From contig NZ_JBCNLP010000001.1 of NCBI RefSeq assembly GCF_039595395.1, positions 372,001 to 436,000 of the forward strand: 64,000 nt of DNA, in the 5' to 3' direction. Shown in pieces: positions 25,813 to 33,489 of the stretch. The first letter of the stretch is position 1. Each line of letters opens with the position of its first letter. Under the pieces are notes generated by a model. It was not told where the DNA came from. It ran no database searches and saw nothing but the letters and a program-made list of their open reading frames with translations. This stretch comes from Novosphingobium sp. GTDB lineage: Bacteria > Pseudomonadota > Alphaproteobacteria > Sphingomonadales > Sphingomonadaceae. The translations under genes and the position numbers were made by a program.

Positions 25813-26364
25813 TCACCCCCGCGACTCGGGAAGCGCTTGGGCGGTGATCTTGGCGGGATCAATGCCCCCAATCGCTTGTGAGCAGACCTCGCAGGCGATC
25901 TCGAAGCCGTCGCGGTATTCCCCTTCTTCCTGCCGATCAGAGTTGTGCTTGGCCACATATCGGCACCTCTGTTCAGCGGCTTCCAGCCCCGCCTTCACCC
26001 CTGCGGTAAAGGTATCAGGATCGCTTAGGGCCGATATGGTCTGCGCCACAGGTATGGCCAGCGGCATGGCGATGAGGTTTAGGGTATCGAGATGAGCTTT
26101 GGTGGTGCGTTCAAGCTGCTCTAGCAGGGCCTGATATTCGCCATCATTATTGAGGATGTGCGACAGCGCCAGTTCCAGCGCGAGCCCTGCTGCCTTTTCA
26201 GCAAAGCACGAAGGGAGCCCGTAAGCACCGGGCAGGACCTCTGCCTCCCTGACGGCTTGCGCAACCCAACCTGTGAACATCGCGTGCAGGCGTGGGTCAG
26301 CTTCCAGCCTCTGGATATAGGATCGCTTGTGCTGGCGCGGTTTTATGCCTTCGAAATCAGCCAT
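25813..26364 (-). CDS. Phage protein, unknown, co-translated with integrase
   Basis: 183 residues from the ATG at 26364, which overlaps the integrase stop by 8 nt. The sequence is mainly helical, with a hydrophobic LALELALSHIL segment, a GVKAGLEAAEQRCRYVA helix and a C-terminal DGFEIACEVCSQAIGGI containing two Cys. No family recognised. It is the last gene of the leftward operon, between the integrase and the tRNA. Confidence 0.65.
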   Translation of the reverse strand: MADFEGIKPRQHKRSYIQRLEADPRLHAMFTGWVAQAVREAEVLPGAYGLPSCFAEKAAGLALELALSHILNNDGEYQALLEQLERTTKAHLDTLNLIAMPLAIPVAQTISALSDPDTFTAGVKAGLEAAEQRCRYVAKHNSDRQEEGEYRDGFEIACEVCSQAIGGIDPAKITAQALPESRG

Positions 26365-27604
26365 TGCTTTGCTCCCTCTGTTTGCGGGCGGCGATGGTGC
26401 GCAGGGCAGTGGCGACGGCATCGCAGGCCAGGCGCTCGTTGCCGGGCATGTAGGTATCGAGGATCGTCTTTTTGCCCGTCACCGCATGGCCGCTGATGGC
26501 GGTGATGCCGGGCAGGGTGACGCGCATCTGAGCGTACATCATCATCCCGGAGCGGCGCATGTCGCGGAATTCGTACTTGTGCAGGCCGACGCTATCGAGA
26601 ATTGGCCGCACGCGGCGCGTGAAGAGGTATTCGGGGCAAGCGCGGGTCAAGTCGCTGTCATCGGGCACAAGCCACTGAGAGCGCTCGAAAGCGGCTTCCA
26701 CGGCATCATGCATATCGGGCGGTACCGGGCAGCAGACCCATTTGCCGGTTTTCTGCTGACGCAGGCGAAAGCCTTTCACCTCGCCCCGGGGGTTGGCGAG
26801 GATCGCGCGGTCGGTAGGCTCCACATCCTCCAGCACGCGCCATGACAGGCGGTTGAGGGCCAGCACGTCTGCCCGGCGCTGGATGATCCAGAGGTTGAGG
26901 CGCAGGGCGAGCGCGACCGCTGGCGTTTCAGATTTTTCCGCCGCGAGCGCCGCCGCCTCGACCTGATCGGGCAGAAGCGCCGCAGTGCGTGATGGCGGGG
27001 TGGGAATACGGACGTTGGTTGTGGGGTTTATCTCGATCCATTTCCGGGCGACGGCCCAGTTCATAAGCAGGCGCAGCACGCGCAGGGTGGCGGCGGTGCG
27101 ATGCAGGTTGGGGTTCGGCTTGCGCCCGCCTTCCTCGTCCTCGTCGTCATCGTCTTCCTCGCCTTCGGCCTTGGGCACCGGGCGGGACAGCATGGCCTCT
27201 TTCAGATCGATGACCATCTGCGTGTCGAGCTGGTCAAGCGGGAGGCGGCCATCCATGGCCCAGCTTTCCAGAAAGCGGAGCCGGGTGTTGTATTCCTTGT
27301 GGGTGGCGTGGGCGAGGTCGCGCCATTCGCTGCTGTCGCGATATTCGGTGATGAGGTCGGCGAAGATGCGGCGGCGGGGCTTGTTCGGCGCCGGCATCGA
27401 GCCGCGCGCGTTTTCCCAATCGGCGACCTGTTTGTTGAGGGCGAGGGCGGCGAGGACAACCTCTTCCTCCTGATCGCCCGTGCCCAGCATGCGGTTCTTC
27501 CAGCCCATTTTGCGCAGGCGCGGGCTGGGCTTCCAGTGGGCGACACGGGTGCCATTGGCGCGCTTGGCCCAGTGCAGGAAGGGGATTTGACGTTTATTGG
27601 TCAT
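26357..27604 (-). CDS. int: Tyrosine-recombinase integrase
   Basis: 415 residues from the ATG at 27604. The N-terminal SAM-like core-binding domain (about 78-190) contains an acidic insert (about 148-160, almost all Asp/Glu). The catalytic domain (about 210-390) shows the first Arg in IIQRRADVLAL (R243/R244), a RDMRRSG box near 347-352, SGH at 371-373 and the nucleophile Y385 in ILDTYMPG. The gene points at the tRNA-Gln gene about 650 nt away. It should catalyse prophage integration and excision. Confidence 0.92.
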   Translation of the reverse strand: MTNKRQIPFLHWAKRANGTRVAHWKPSPRLRKMGWKNRMLGTGDQEEEVVLAALALNKQVADWENARGSMPAPNKPRRRIFADLITEYRDSSEWRDLAHATHKEYNTRLRFLESWAMDGRLPLDQLDTQMVIDLKEAMLSRPVPKAEGEEDDDDEDEEGGRKPNPNLHRTAATLRVLRLLMNWAVARKWIEINPTTNVRIPTPPSRTAALLPDQVEAAALAAEKSETPAVALALRLNLWIIQRRADVLALNRLSWRVLEDVEPTDRAILANPRGEVKGFRLRQQKTGKWVCCPVPPDMHDAVEAAFERSQWLVPDDSDLTRACPEYLFTRRVRPILDSVGLHKYEFRDMRRSGMMMYAQMRVTLPGITAISGHAVTGKKTILDTYMPGNERLACDAVATALRTIAARKQREQSNG

Positions 27605-27974
27605 GGTCGCCCTCCTTCGCCACGTCTTGCGGCCAGATGAGAGTGGGCCCTTCAAAGCTGCGGATGGGTTCATCGGCCAGCTCGTCGATCCACATGCCGG
27701 TGATCTCGCCGGACTGGCGGACGGTGCCCGGTGCCATGATGGGGCGCGGCAGGATCTTGGGCGATGGGCCGATGCCCTCGATGCGGTAGAGCGTCATCTG
27801 GGCCATGATCTCATCGCGCAGGCGATTGGGGCAGGGGCGCTTGCCATTGTAGATCCGCTGGGCGTTGCGGACGGACAGGTTATGTTTGGTGGCAAAGGCT
27901 TCCGGGCCGCCAAGGCGTTTGATGTAGGCGCGGATAGCGGGATCAGGCTGATTGGCCTGGATGTGGTCAGGCAT
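27594..27974 (-). CDS. HTH-domain phage protein (Cro/excisionase-like)
   Basis: 126 residues. The start at 27974 is chosen because GGAGG lies 8 nt upstream inside a conserved CGGCAAANGGAGGCCGA block also found before two other phage genes. The N-terminal half reads as a small HTH (YIKRLGGPEAFATKHNLSVR, then NAQRIYNGKR), as in Cro-like DNA-binding proteins. The C-terminal half is unrecognised. It overlaps the integrase start by 11 nt, a common place for an excisionase or directionality factor (inference). Confidence 0.65.
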   Translation of the reverse strand: MPDHIQANQPDPAIRAYIKRLGGPEAFATKHNLSVRNAQRIYNGKRPCPNRLRDEIMAQMTLYRIEGIGPSPKILPRPIMAPGTVRQSGEITGMWIDELADEPIRSFEGPTLIWPQDVAKEGDHDQ

Positions 27975-28058
27975 AGTGTCGGCCTCCATTTGCCGAAAGG
28001 TATGACTCTGGGGATGGGTAGGCGCAATGGGGGCGAGGCAAGCGCCCCCAAAGGCGGA

Positions 28059-28655
28059 TCAGGCGATGACAGTCCAGTCTTCGGCCAGAACGTCCGTCTG
28101 GCTGGCAAGCCAAGGCACAACGGTATCCTGCACGGTCTTCATGACGATGAAGGGCAGAGCAGAAAAGGTTTCGTCAGTGGGCAATGTCGTCTCGCCTCCC
28201 GACATGAGCATCAGCCACATGCCCTTGCCATTCCAGCCAGCGCGGGCGACCTTGTGTCCCGCTTTCAGCAGCTCAACAGCGTGACCGAAGGTCATATTGA
28301 GAGCAGTGGCGCGATAGGCCTTTTCAAAAACATCGCGCGGCGACCAAGAAATGTAGCCCTCATGATCGGGATGGTTGCCTTTCCCGCCATCGGTGTATTC
28401 GACCAGATACCCCAGATCCTCGGGGTTCTCGTCGGCGGGCAGTTCCCAGCCCCGGTAGGTGAGATATTCGGCGCGCGTCATGCTACGCGCCAGCAGGCTT
28501 TTGGTGCCGATGAAGGGAACCATATGGGGTCGAGACATGGAATCTCCTGTGGTGGATGCCGGGAGGCCGCCCGGCGCGGATTGGCATGAACAGGGGTCTA
28601 GGCAGACATAGGCAGCGCCCAGAAAGCCGGTGTCGTCACATCGGGAACAGGTCAT
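28059..28655 (-). CDS. Tad2/DUF2829 (Thoeris anti-defence family) protein with Cys-rich N-terminus
   Basis: 198 residues. Residues about 120-198 form a clear DUF2829 domain: MTFGHAVELLKAGHKVARAG, WNGKGMWLML and VPWLASQTDVLAEDW. In other phages Tad2 sequesters the cyclic signal nucleotide of Thoeris defence. The middle (MVPFIGTKSLLARSMTRAEY, GYISWSPRDVFEKAY) is often joined to this domain in phages. Residues 1-24 have a zinc-knuckle-like pattern (C3, C6, C18, C22, C24). Start 28655 gives an ATGA overlap with the upstream gene. A second in-frame ATG at 28538 has AGGAGA 5 nt upstream and would give a 159-residue form. Confidence 0.88.
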   Translation of the reverse strand: MTCSRCDDTGFLGAAYVCLDPCSCQSAPGGLPASTTGDSMSRPHMVPFIGTKSLLARSMTRAEYLTYRGWELPADENPEDLGYLVEYTDGGKGNHPDHEGYISWSPRDVFEKAYRATALNMTFGHAVELLKAGHKVARAGWNGKGMWLMLMSGGETTLPTDETFSALPFIVMKTVQDTVVPWLASQTDVLAEDWTVIA

Positions 28656-29017
28656 TCCCGGTTGGCTTTCTCGCGAAAGATCGCGGCCAAACTTTCGATG
28701 GGGGATTGATCGCGGGATGCGGTGCCGCGCCTGACTTCAACCCAGTCTCCGAAGTCGGCGCGCACCTGCCCGGCGAGCGTCTGCCAGTCCGTAGACAAGA
28801 CGGTCGGCATCGCCGGGAATTGGGCAAGAATGCCCTGTTTGATGGCATCCTTGGTGGCGGTCACGATGAACTCATGGGTGTAGACCGGATAGCCCAGCAC
28901 CCATTCTGCAGCTTCCGAAACTGGACCGAAGCCCTCGTTGCAAAGGACGACGCCGGTTGTCAGACTGGCGAGCGCCAAGGGGTCGAGGCGTTTGACCTCA
29001 TCGTGCACGCCCTGCAT
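28652..29017 (-). CDS. DUF7736 phage protein
   Basis: 121 residues with the pattern LTTGVVLCNEGFGPVSEAAE, WVLGYPVYTHEFIVTATKDA and ILAQFPAMPTVLS, which I recognise as DUF7736 of phage early regions. Overlaps the GapR-like gene by 1 nt (TGATG) and the Tad2 gene by 4 nt. Function unknown. Confidence 0.7.
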   Translation of the reverse strand: MQGVHDEVKRLDPLALASLTTGVVLCNEGFGPVSEAAEWVLGYPVYTHEFIVTATKDAIKQGILAQFPAMPTVLSTDWQTLAGQVRADFGDWVEVRRGTASRDQSPIESLAAIFREKANRE

Positions 29018-29256
29018 CAGTCGAGGCCCAGCGCGCAGAGGTAGACTTCGAGGATCGCCTCCTGCTCCTTGCGGTCGTCCGGCTTCATCTTACGGATGCG
29101 GACGATCTGGCGCATCGCCTTGGGGTCATAGCCGGTGGCCTTGCCCTCAAGATAGACGTCCTTGATATCGTCGTTGACGCCCTTCTTTTCTTCCTCAAGG
29201 CGCTCGATGCGCTCGATCAGAAGGCGCAGGCGGTCGTCGGCGGCCATTTCAGCCAT
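29017..29256 (-). CDS. GapR-like DUF2312 DNA-binding protein
   Basis: 79 residues from the ATG at 29256 (GGAGG 8 nt upstream). The sequence is the compact DUF2312 coiled-coil domain: LRLLIERIERLEEEKKGVND, DIKDVYLEGKATGYDPKAMR and IVRIRKMKPDDRKEQE, with essentially full family length. In Caulobacter GapR is a nucleoid protein that binds overtwisted DNA ahead of replication and transcription. A phage copy may assist phage replication or alter host chromosome structure (inference). Confidence 0.88.
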   Translation of the reverse strand: MAEMAADDRLRLLIERIERLEEEKKGVNDDIKDVYLEGKATGYDPKAMRQIVRIRKMKPDDRKEQEAILEVYLCALGLD

Positions 29257-29524
29257 GGGGGTTTCCTCCATAAAAGCGCTGTTGCGCGGAACGTGAAAAT
29301 TCGGCGGGCTTGGGGGCCTCATAAGGGAGCTGGTGATCGCAGCCCTTGAAGCCGGGGATGCCGCAGCACCAGCACGGCTCATTGCTGGCGGCGATGGGCA
29401 GCGGGCCGGGCGCCGGGCGGGCGGCGGCGGGGCGCTTGTTGCGGAAGGCCGCGATCAGGCGCTGCGTGTCGATGGGGCGCGGCGCGGGCAGGATCTGGCC
29501 CGTGGGGGTGATGTAGGGCAGCAT
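29249..29524 (-). CDS. Small Cys-containing phage protein, unknown
   Basis: 91 residues. An N-terminal MLPYITPTGQILPAPRPIDT, a Pro/Ala linker, then a Cys-rich patch CWCCGIPGFKGCDHQLPYE that could bind a metal. It overlaps the GapR-like gene by 8 nt. No family recognised. Confidence 0.55.
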   Translation of the reverse strand: MLPYITPTGQILPAPRPIDTQRLIAAFRNKRPAAARPAPGPLPIAASNEPCWCCGIPGFKGCDHQLPYEAPKPAEFSRSAQQRFYGGNPHG

Positions 29525-29529
29525 CGCGG

Positions 29530-30117
29530 TCAGCCCTCCTGCTCGGCAGGGGTGGCGGCGCGGTCGATGCGCTCGATCTCGGCCACCAGCAGGGCGGCGG
29601 CGGTGATCAGCAGATCGCGGCGGCTGTGGTGCCTGGGCATGGTTTCATCCCACGGCCAGAGTTCGCCCTGCACATGCTGCTGCACCGCCTCATTCTCATG
29701 GTCGGTGGACAGCTGGCTGTAGGCGGCGGCCATGGCGGCGATTTCGCCCTGACGATGGTCGTCATCGTGGGCGGCGTCGTAATCGTATTCCTCGATCTGG
29801 CGAAACCGTTCGAGGATGATCTCTGAGCCGATCATGCCGAGACCCATCTGCCGGACGGCATCAAGGTTAGGGGTGAAGCGCGGAAAGTTGAAGCTGTCGA
29901 ATGACCGGATGGTAATCTGGGGGCCATCTTCGGCCTGAAATTCATCGGCGCTCAGGTGCAGATAGCCGGGCTTGAGGCGCGGGATCGCGCGGCCAGCGGG
30001 CGTGGATGTCCAGTCGTCCACGATATTATCGGCGGGAATGCCAAGCAGCTGGGCGATCAGGTGGGCGTGAGAGGTCTTCCCACAGCCTATCGGGCCATAG
30101 ACGATTGCAGTTTTCAC
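29530..30117 (-). CDS. P-loop NTPase fused to a common phage helical domain
   Basis: 195 residues from a GTG at 30117 that overlaps the methyltransferase stop as GTGA. An N-terminal nucleoside-kinase-like P-loop (AIVYGPIGCGKTSHAHLIAQ, residues about 3-22) extends to about residue 100. The C-terminal part (AAHDDDHRQGEIAAMAAAY, WPWDETMPRHHSRRDLL, AALLVAEIERID) matches a domain usually found as a separate small protein in phages. The join is in frame with no stop. Function unknown. Confidence 0.65.
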   Translation of the reverse strand: MKTAIVYGPIGCGKTSHAHLIAQLLGIPADNIVDDWTSTPAGRAIPRLKPGYLHLSADEFQAEDGPQITIRSFDSFNFPRFTPNLDAVRQMGLGMIGSEIILERFRQIEEYDYDAAHDDDHRQGEIAAMAAAYSQLSTDHENEAVQQHVQGELWPWDETMPRHHSRRDLLITAAALLVAEIERIDRAATPAEQEG

Positions 30118-30890
30118 AGCAGCCTTCCTTTCTTCATCGCGATGGCCATTTCGTTGCGGCCGACTTCGCGCCATTGCTCAAGGTAGAGGGGGTAATCGCC
30201 CTCGCGCTCCATCCGGAGGCGGCAGGGCGGGATGATGCGTTTGCGCCAGTCATGCTGACCGGGCATCCAGACCAGCCAGCTGTAGGTGGTGGCGCTGGAA
30301 CAGGGCCGGGGCTCGCCCGTCTTGGGATCGAGGCTGAACGGGTCGAGCTGGCCCTTGCGGATCAGGCGCCCGCGCAGCATGGGGACGCGCTCCGCGAACT
30401 GGAATTCCCATGTGGGCAGCATGGTGGTGCCGAACAGGCTTTCGTAGCGCTTCTCGCTTTCGGTGAAGGCACCCCGGACCAAGGCCGCCACGCCGCGGAT
30501 CGAACGCGACAGGGCCCGGCTGATGAACTGTTCCGCATGGATGAAGGGTGGGTTCATGAATATCCAGTCCACGCGCGGGAGCGTGAGGGCATCCATCCCC
30601 ATGAAGTCGACCAGATCGTGATCAGGCGTGTAGCGGTGCACGTCGCTGGCGCGGACCGATGCGAAATATTCCCGCATGGGGTTGGCCATGAACATTTCGC
30701 CGCAGCATGGCTCCCAGGCGGTGCAGCGGTTGAGGCGCTCGCCGGGATCGATGCCCATGCTATCATGCATGTAGCCCGACAGGATCTCGCACAGGGCGCG
30801 CGTGGCCCATGGCGGGGTGGGGAAATAGTCCAGCGCATCGGGCGCGATGGCGCGGCGCTGCATGACGGCGGTGGAGCGGTTGCCGGTCAT
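30114..30890 (-). CDS. DNA N6-adenine methyltransferase-like protein
   Basis: 258 residues. Motif I-like AWEPCCGEMFMA (SAM binding) and catalytic motif IV DWIFMNPPF (NPPF) occur about 65 residues apart, in the alpha/beta order of Dam-type enzymes, after an FPTPPWATRALCE N-terminal signature shared with phage and MTase proteins. It overlaps both neighbours by 4 nt. It may protect phage DNA from host restriction; the recognition sequence is unknown. Confidence 0.78.
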   Translation of the reverse strand: MTGNRSTAVMQRRAIAPDALDYFPTPPWATRALCEILSGYMHDSMGIDPGERLNRCTAWEPCCGEMFMANPMREYFASVRASDVHRYTPDHDLVDFMGMDALTLPRVDWIFMNPPFIHAEQFISRALSRSIRGVAALVRGAFTESEKRYESLFGTTMLPTWEFQFAERVPMLRGRLIRKGQLDPFSLDPKTGEPRPCSSATTYSWLVWMPGQHDWRKRIIPPCRLRMEREGDYPLYLEQWREVGRNEMAIAMKKGRLL

Positions 30891-31444
30891 GCCGAATGGC
30901 CAATCAAAGCGCTGGTGGCAGCCTGTCGGCGTGCCCGTTCGGCGCGCAGCTCATCCAGATAAGCGCCGCTGCAATAGCGGTTCTGCATCCGACTCAGCAG
31001 TTCATCATCGCTCATCAAGCGGATGCGTTCAGCGCGATCCGCCAGAAAATCGAGATGCGCCTGACATTCGACGCGCCCTTCGAACATGAGCAGGCGACCA
31101 TCGAGAAACATGCGCAGCACGGTGCGCACATAGCCGGGGTCCATGGGGTATCGGGTGCGCTGGTAGTATGCCTCGAAGGCTTTGCGCTCATGATCGGGCA
31201 GCAGCTTGAGCATCCAGCGCGCCTTGATCCATTCCATGGCGCGTTTGGCCCGGCTCTCGATCTGGCGCTGGGTCCAGTTCTCGGCCCGCTCCTGCATGAT
31301 CGTGTCAACGCCGCGCTGTGCTGCGGCGATCTCGGCGGCGAAGAGCGGGAATTTCTCCTGTTCGCGCTTGTGCTTGATCCCGACGAAAGACCGCTTCCTC
31401 TGGGTGTCATTGAACGGATGGCGGGGATACTTTGCGACCTTCAT
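30887..31444 (-). CDS. Phage protein, unknown (Arg-rich helical)
   Basis: 185 residues from the ATG at 31444. The sequence is strongly helical and Arg/Glu-rich (QRGVDTIMQERAENWTQRQI, AMEWIKARWMLKLL, HLDFLADRAERIRLMSDDEL). No known domain. Overlaps the methyltransferase start by 4 nt (ATGA), so probably co-produced with it. Confidence 0.6.
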   Translation of the reverse strand: MKVAKYPRHPFNDTQRKRSFVGIKHKREQEKFPLFAAEIAAAQRGVDTIMQERAENWTQRQIESRAKRAMEWIKARWMLKLLPDHERKAFEAYYQRTRYPMDPGYVRTVLRMFLDGRLLMFEGRVECQAHLDFLADRAERIRLMSDDELLSRMQNRYCSGAYLDELRAERARRQAATSALIGHSA

Positions 31445-31448
31445 GGGA

Positions 31449-31619
31449 TCACGGCTTTCCGACGATAGCGTAATGGCAGGTGGGGCAGCGCCATGGGCCA
31501 GCCCGGCCATTAAGACTGAAACAGGGGTGGGGTGCGCCGCAGTCAGCGCATTTGGTCGGCTTCCAGTTGGGCGGCGGCGATTTCGCGCGGCCCAGCTGGT
31601 CGAACAGGTCGCCGCTCAA
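31449..31619 (-). CDS. Tiny zinc-ribbon-like protein, TTG start
   Basis: 56 residues starting at a TTG that overlaps the upstream stop as TTGA, the same 4-nt coupling used by most genes in this operon. Two CxxC pairs (TKCADCGAPHPC and WRCPTCHY) form a plausible zinc ribbon. It ends 4 nt before the next start. Confidence 0.5.
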   Translation of the reverse strand: MSGDLFDQLGRAKSPPPNWKPTKCADCGAPHPCFSLNGRAGPWRCPTCHYAIVGKP

Positions 31620-31924
31620 AAGGGAATGTCCGCGTCTTCGACGGGATAGCGCGCGCGCATGATCTTCATCGGCACGCGCACATGTGTGCTTCGGCCCAGC
31701 GGAGGCATCCGAACTGGAACGCCCGCGAAATCCAGAAGTTGATCGCGGTTCATGAAGAAATGGCGCTTCTTGAACGGCATGCCCGGCCTATCGCGATAGC
31801 GCGCATTGCGATCACTAACCTTCCAGACATCAGTGGCGATGCGGCGCACCTGCCAGCCCTCGGCGCGGCAAATGGCGGCGGCGTAGGCGGCGTTGTCGCG
31901 CCAGCCTGAGAGATGCTTGCTCAT
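31616..31924 (-). CDS. Small basic phage protein, unknown
   Basis: 102 residues from the ATG at 31924 (ATGA overlap with the ASCH gene). Sequence: SGWRDNAAYAAAICRAEGWQ, then RNARYRDRPGMPFKKRHFF and a basic C-terminus ending DADIPF. Rich in Arg and aromatic residues, suggesting nucleic-acid contact, but no family recognised. Confidence 0.6.
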   Translation of the reverse strand: MSKHLSGWRDNAAYAAAICRAEGWQVRRIATDVWKVSDRNARYRDRPGMPFKKRHFFMNRDQLLDFAGVPVRMPPLGRSTHVRVPMKIMRARYPVEDADIPF

Positions 31925-32448
31925 GCCGGAGCCCTTTCGCAAAGCCCTTCGGCGCGGCGGCGGAGCGCCTCGGCCAGCGCCTCAATTGACTGATGAGGAG
32001 GGCGAAAAAATCCGAGTTGCCCACGGCAAGGGATCAGATCGAGAGGGAAGGCATCGCGCAGGACAAAGCCGAATTTCCCGAAGAACCACGAGCTGTCGGA
32101 ATCGGCAACGCAACCGGTGATCCGCGCCATGCCGACAATTCCGCCGCGCGGCATTGCCTCTTCGTTGGGATCGCCCTTGACGATTTCTGACCGCGACACG
32201 CCCGCGTGAACCATGAACCAACCGCGATAATTCGTCGGCCAGTTGCGGTTCTCGACATCCTTGCCATCATGGAAGATGTGATGCGGATAGGGCTGCTTGA
32301 TCGACAGCGCCTGGATGCTTGGATGCTGCACCATCTCCGCCAGCGCGAGCAGACGGCCCCGGTGGGTTGCCCCGGCCCCATCGTTTTCGATGGCGACCGG
32401 GGCGGTGCGACCCGCAGGACTCTCCTGCGAGAAAGCTTTGTCAGCCAT
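31921..32448 (-). CDS. ASCH-domain protein
   Basis: 175 residues from the ATG at 32448. The central part has the ASCH pattern (IQALSIKQPYPHHIFHDGKD, VENRNWPTNYRGWFMVHAG), then GGIVGMARITGCV and WFFGKFGFVLRDAFPLDLIP. ASCH/PUA-like domains bind modified nucleosides or RNA; some act as nucleoside amidohydrolases. In a phage early operon, RNA-level regulation or nucleotide scavenging is possible. Confidence 0.78.
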   Translation of the reverse strand: MADKAFSQESPAGRTAPVAIENDGAGATHRGRLLALAEMVQHPSIQALSIKQPYPHHIFHDGKDVENRNWPTNYRGWFMVHAGVSRSEIVKGDPNEEAMPRGGIVGMARITGCVADSDSSWFFGKFGFVLRDAFPLDLIPCRGQLGFFRPPHQSIEALAEALRRRAEGLCERAPA

Positions 32449-32707
32449 GGCCGTTTTCCTTGATCCAGTCCTGCGCGGCGCGGGCGGCCTCGACATAGGC
32501 CCTGCTGGGCGTCTTGCTGGTTTCCTGACCGGTGCGGTACGCGGCCCAGATGCGGTTGCGGATGCCGATAGGCAGGCGATACCAGTGCTTGCGGCAGCCC
32601 CATGCGGCGGGCGGCACCTTTGCCGTGCAGCCGGGCCAGTGGCAGGTGTGCCCATGGTGGGCGCCCTCGCGGATGGCGGCGCGGACGTGTTCGACCTTAT
32701 CAACCAT
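32441..32707 (-). CDS. Conserved phage protein with Cys/His/Trp motif
   Basis: 88 residues from the ATG at 32707. The core CHWPGCTAKVPPAAWGCRKH, followed by WYRLPIGIRNRIWAAYRTGQ, is a pattern common in small proteins of tailed-phage early regions; the Cys/His pairs could bind zinc. Overlaps the ASCH gene by 8 nt. Function unknown. Confidence 0.68.
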   Translation of the reverse strand: MVDKVEHVRAAIREGAHHGHTCHWPGCTAKVPPAAWGCRKHWYRLPIGIRNRIWAAYRTGQETSKTPSRAYVEAARAAQDWIKENGHG

Positions 32708-33152
32708 TGGCAGCCTCCTCGGCGTCCAGGCGGTCGATGAAGGCCAGCAGCGCGGCGGCGGCGCGGACGGCATAGGCGCGCATCGTGCTGCGCGCGCCGT
32801 GGGCGCTGACGGTATCCGACAGGCCATGGGTGTAGCGCCAGACCACGTTGTGCATGGAGGAAATGCTCTTGCCCGCGTCCTGCGCCGGTGTGTGGCCGAA
32901 TTTCGCGATCTGCTTCACACGCTCGCCCAGCACGTCGATAATGGCCTGTGAGGGGATGGTGCTGCTGATTTGCAGCAGGAAGTAATCCTGCCCGCCCAGA
33001 TCAACGCCAAGATGCAGGCTTTCAGGGAATGCGTCCGCCGCTCGGGAGGGTGGAAGAGCGGCGGACGCACCCTCGGCTGCCTCTACGGGCTTACGAGGCG
33101 ATCCGGGTGAAAGATCACTCGAAGAGGCAGGCGAAGTGGAATGCTGGTCCAT
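32700..33152 (-). CDS. Phage protein, unknown
   Basis: 150 residues from the ATG at 33152 (GGGAG 8 nt upstream). Ser/Pro-rich N-terminus (about 1-45), then a helical C-terminal region with IDVLGERVKQIAKFGHTPAQ, DAGKSISSMHNVVW and a hydrophobic RAYAVRAAAALLAFIDRLDA helix. The ERxxQ...GHTP stretch is typical of small phage proteins. Overlaps the next gene by 8 nt. Confidence 0.6.
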   Translation of the reverse strand: MDQHSTSPASSSDLSPGSPRKPVEAAEGASAALPPSRAADAFPESLHLGVDLGGQDYFLLQISSTIPSQAIIDVLGERVKQIAKFGHTPAQDAGKSISSMHNVVWRYTHGLSDTVSAHGARSTMRAYAVRAAAALLAFIDRLDAEEAANG

Positions 33153-33168
33153 GGGAAGTCTCCCGCTG

Positions 33169-33489
33169 TCAACCGGCCTGAAGACCGGTGATTTTTCCAA
33201 GGCGCTGGCGCAGCTCACGCTTGCGGGCGAGGTTGGCATCCTCCAGCGACCGGCGAGCTTTCAGGATCGCGCTGCGGTGCTTTTCGCAGACCTGATGCGC
33301 AACCTTGAGGGCGCGTCGGGCCTCTGAAGGCGTCTCAAAGCGCCCGGAGCATACGCCCCGGCGAACGTTCATCACTGTGTCACCGCATCGGCCATGGAGC
33401 GTGTGCTCGCGTTGTCGGGTTACCTCCAGCAGTTGGGGCAAGCCATCGGCGCGATGGGTGGCGATGGTGTAGAACAGCGGGGCGGTCAT
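33169..33489 (-). CDS. Small phage protein, unknown
   Basis: 106 residues from the ATG at 33489 (ATGA overlap with its upstream gene). A compact N-terminus FYTIATHRADGLPQLLEVTR, then ETPSEARRALKVAHQVCEKH and a basic helical tail. No known domain. Confidence 0.58.
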   Translation of the reverse strand: MTAPLFYTIATHRADGLPQLLEVTRQREHTLHGRCGDTVMNVRRGVCSGRFETPSEARRALKVAHQVCEKHRSAILKARRSLEDANLARKRELRQRLGKITGLQAG

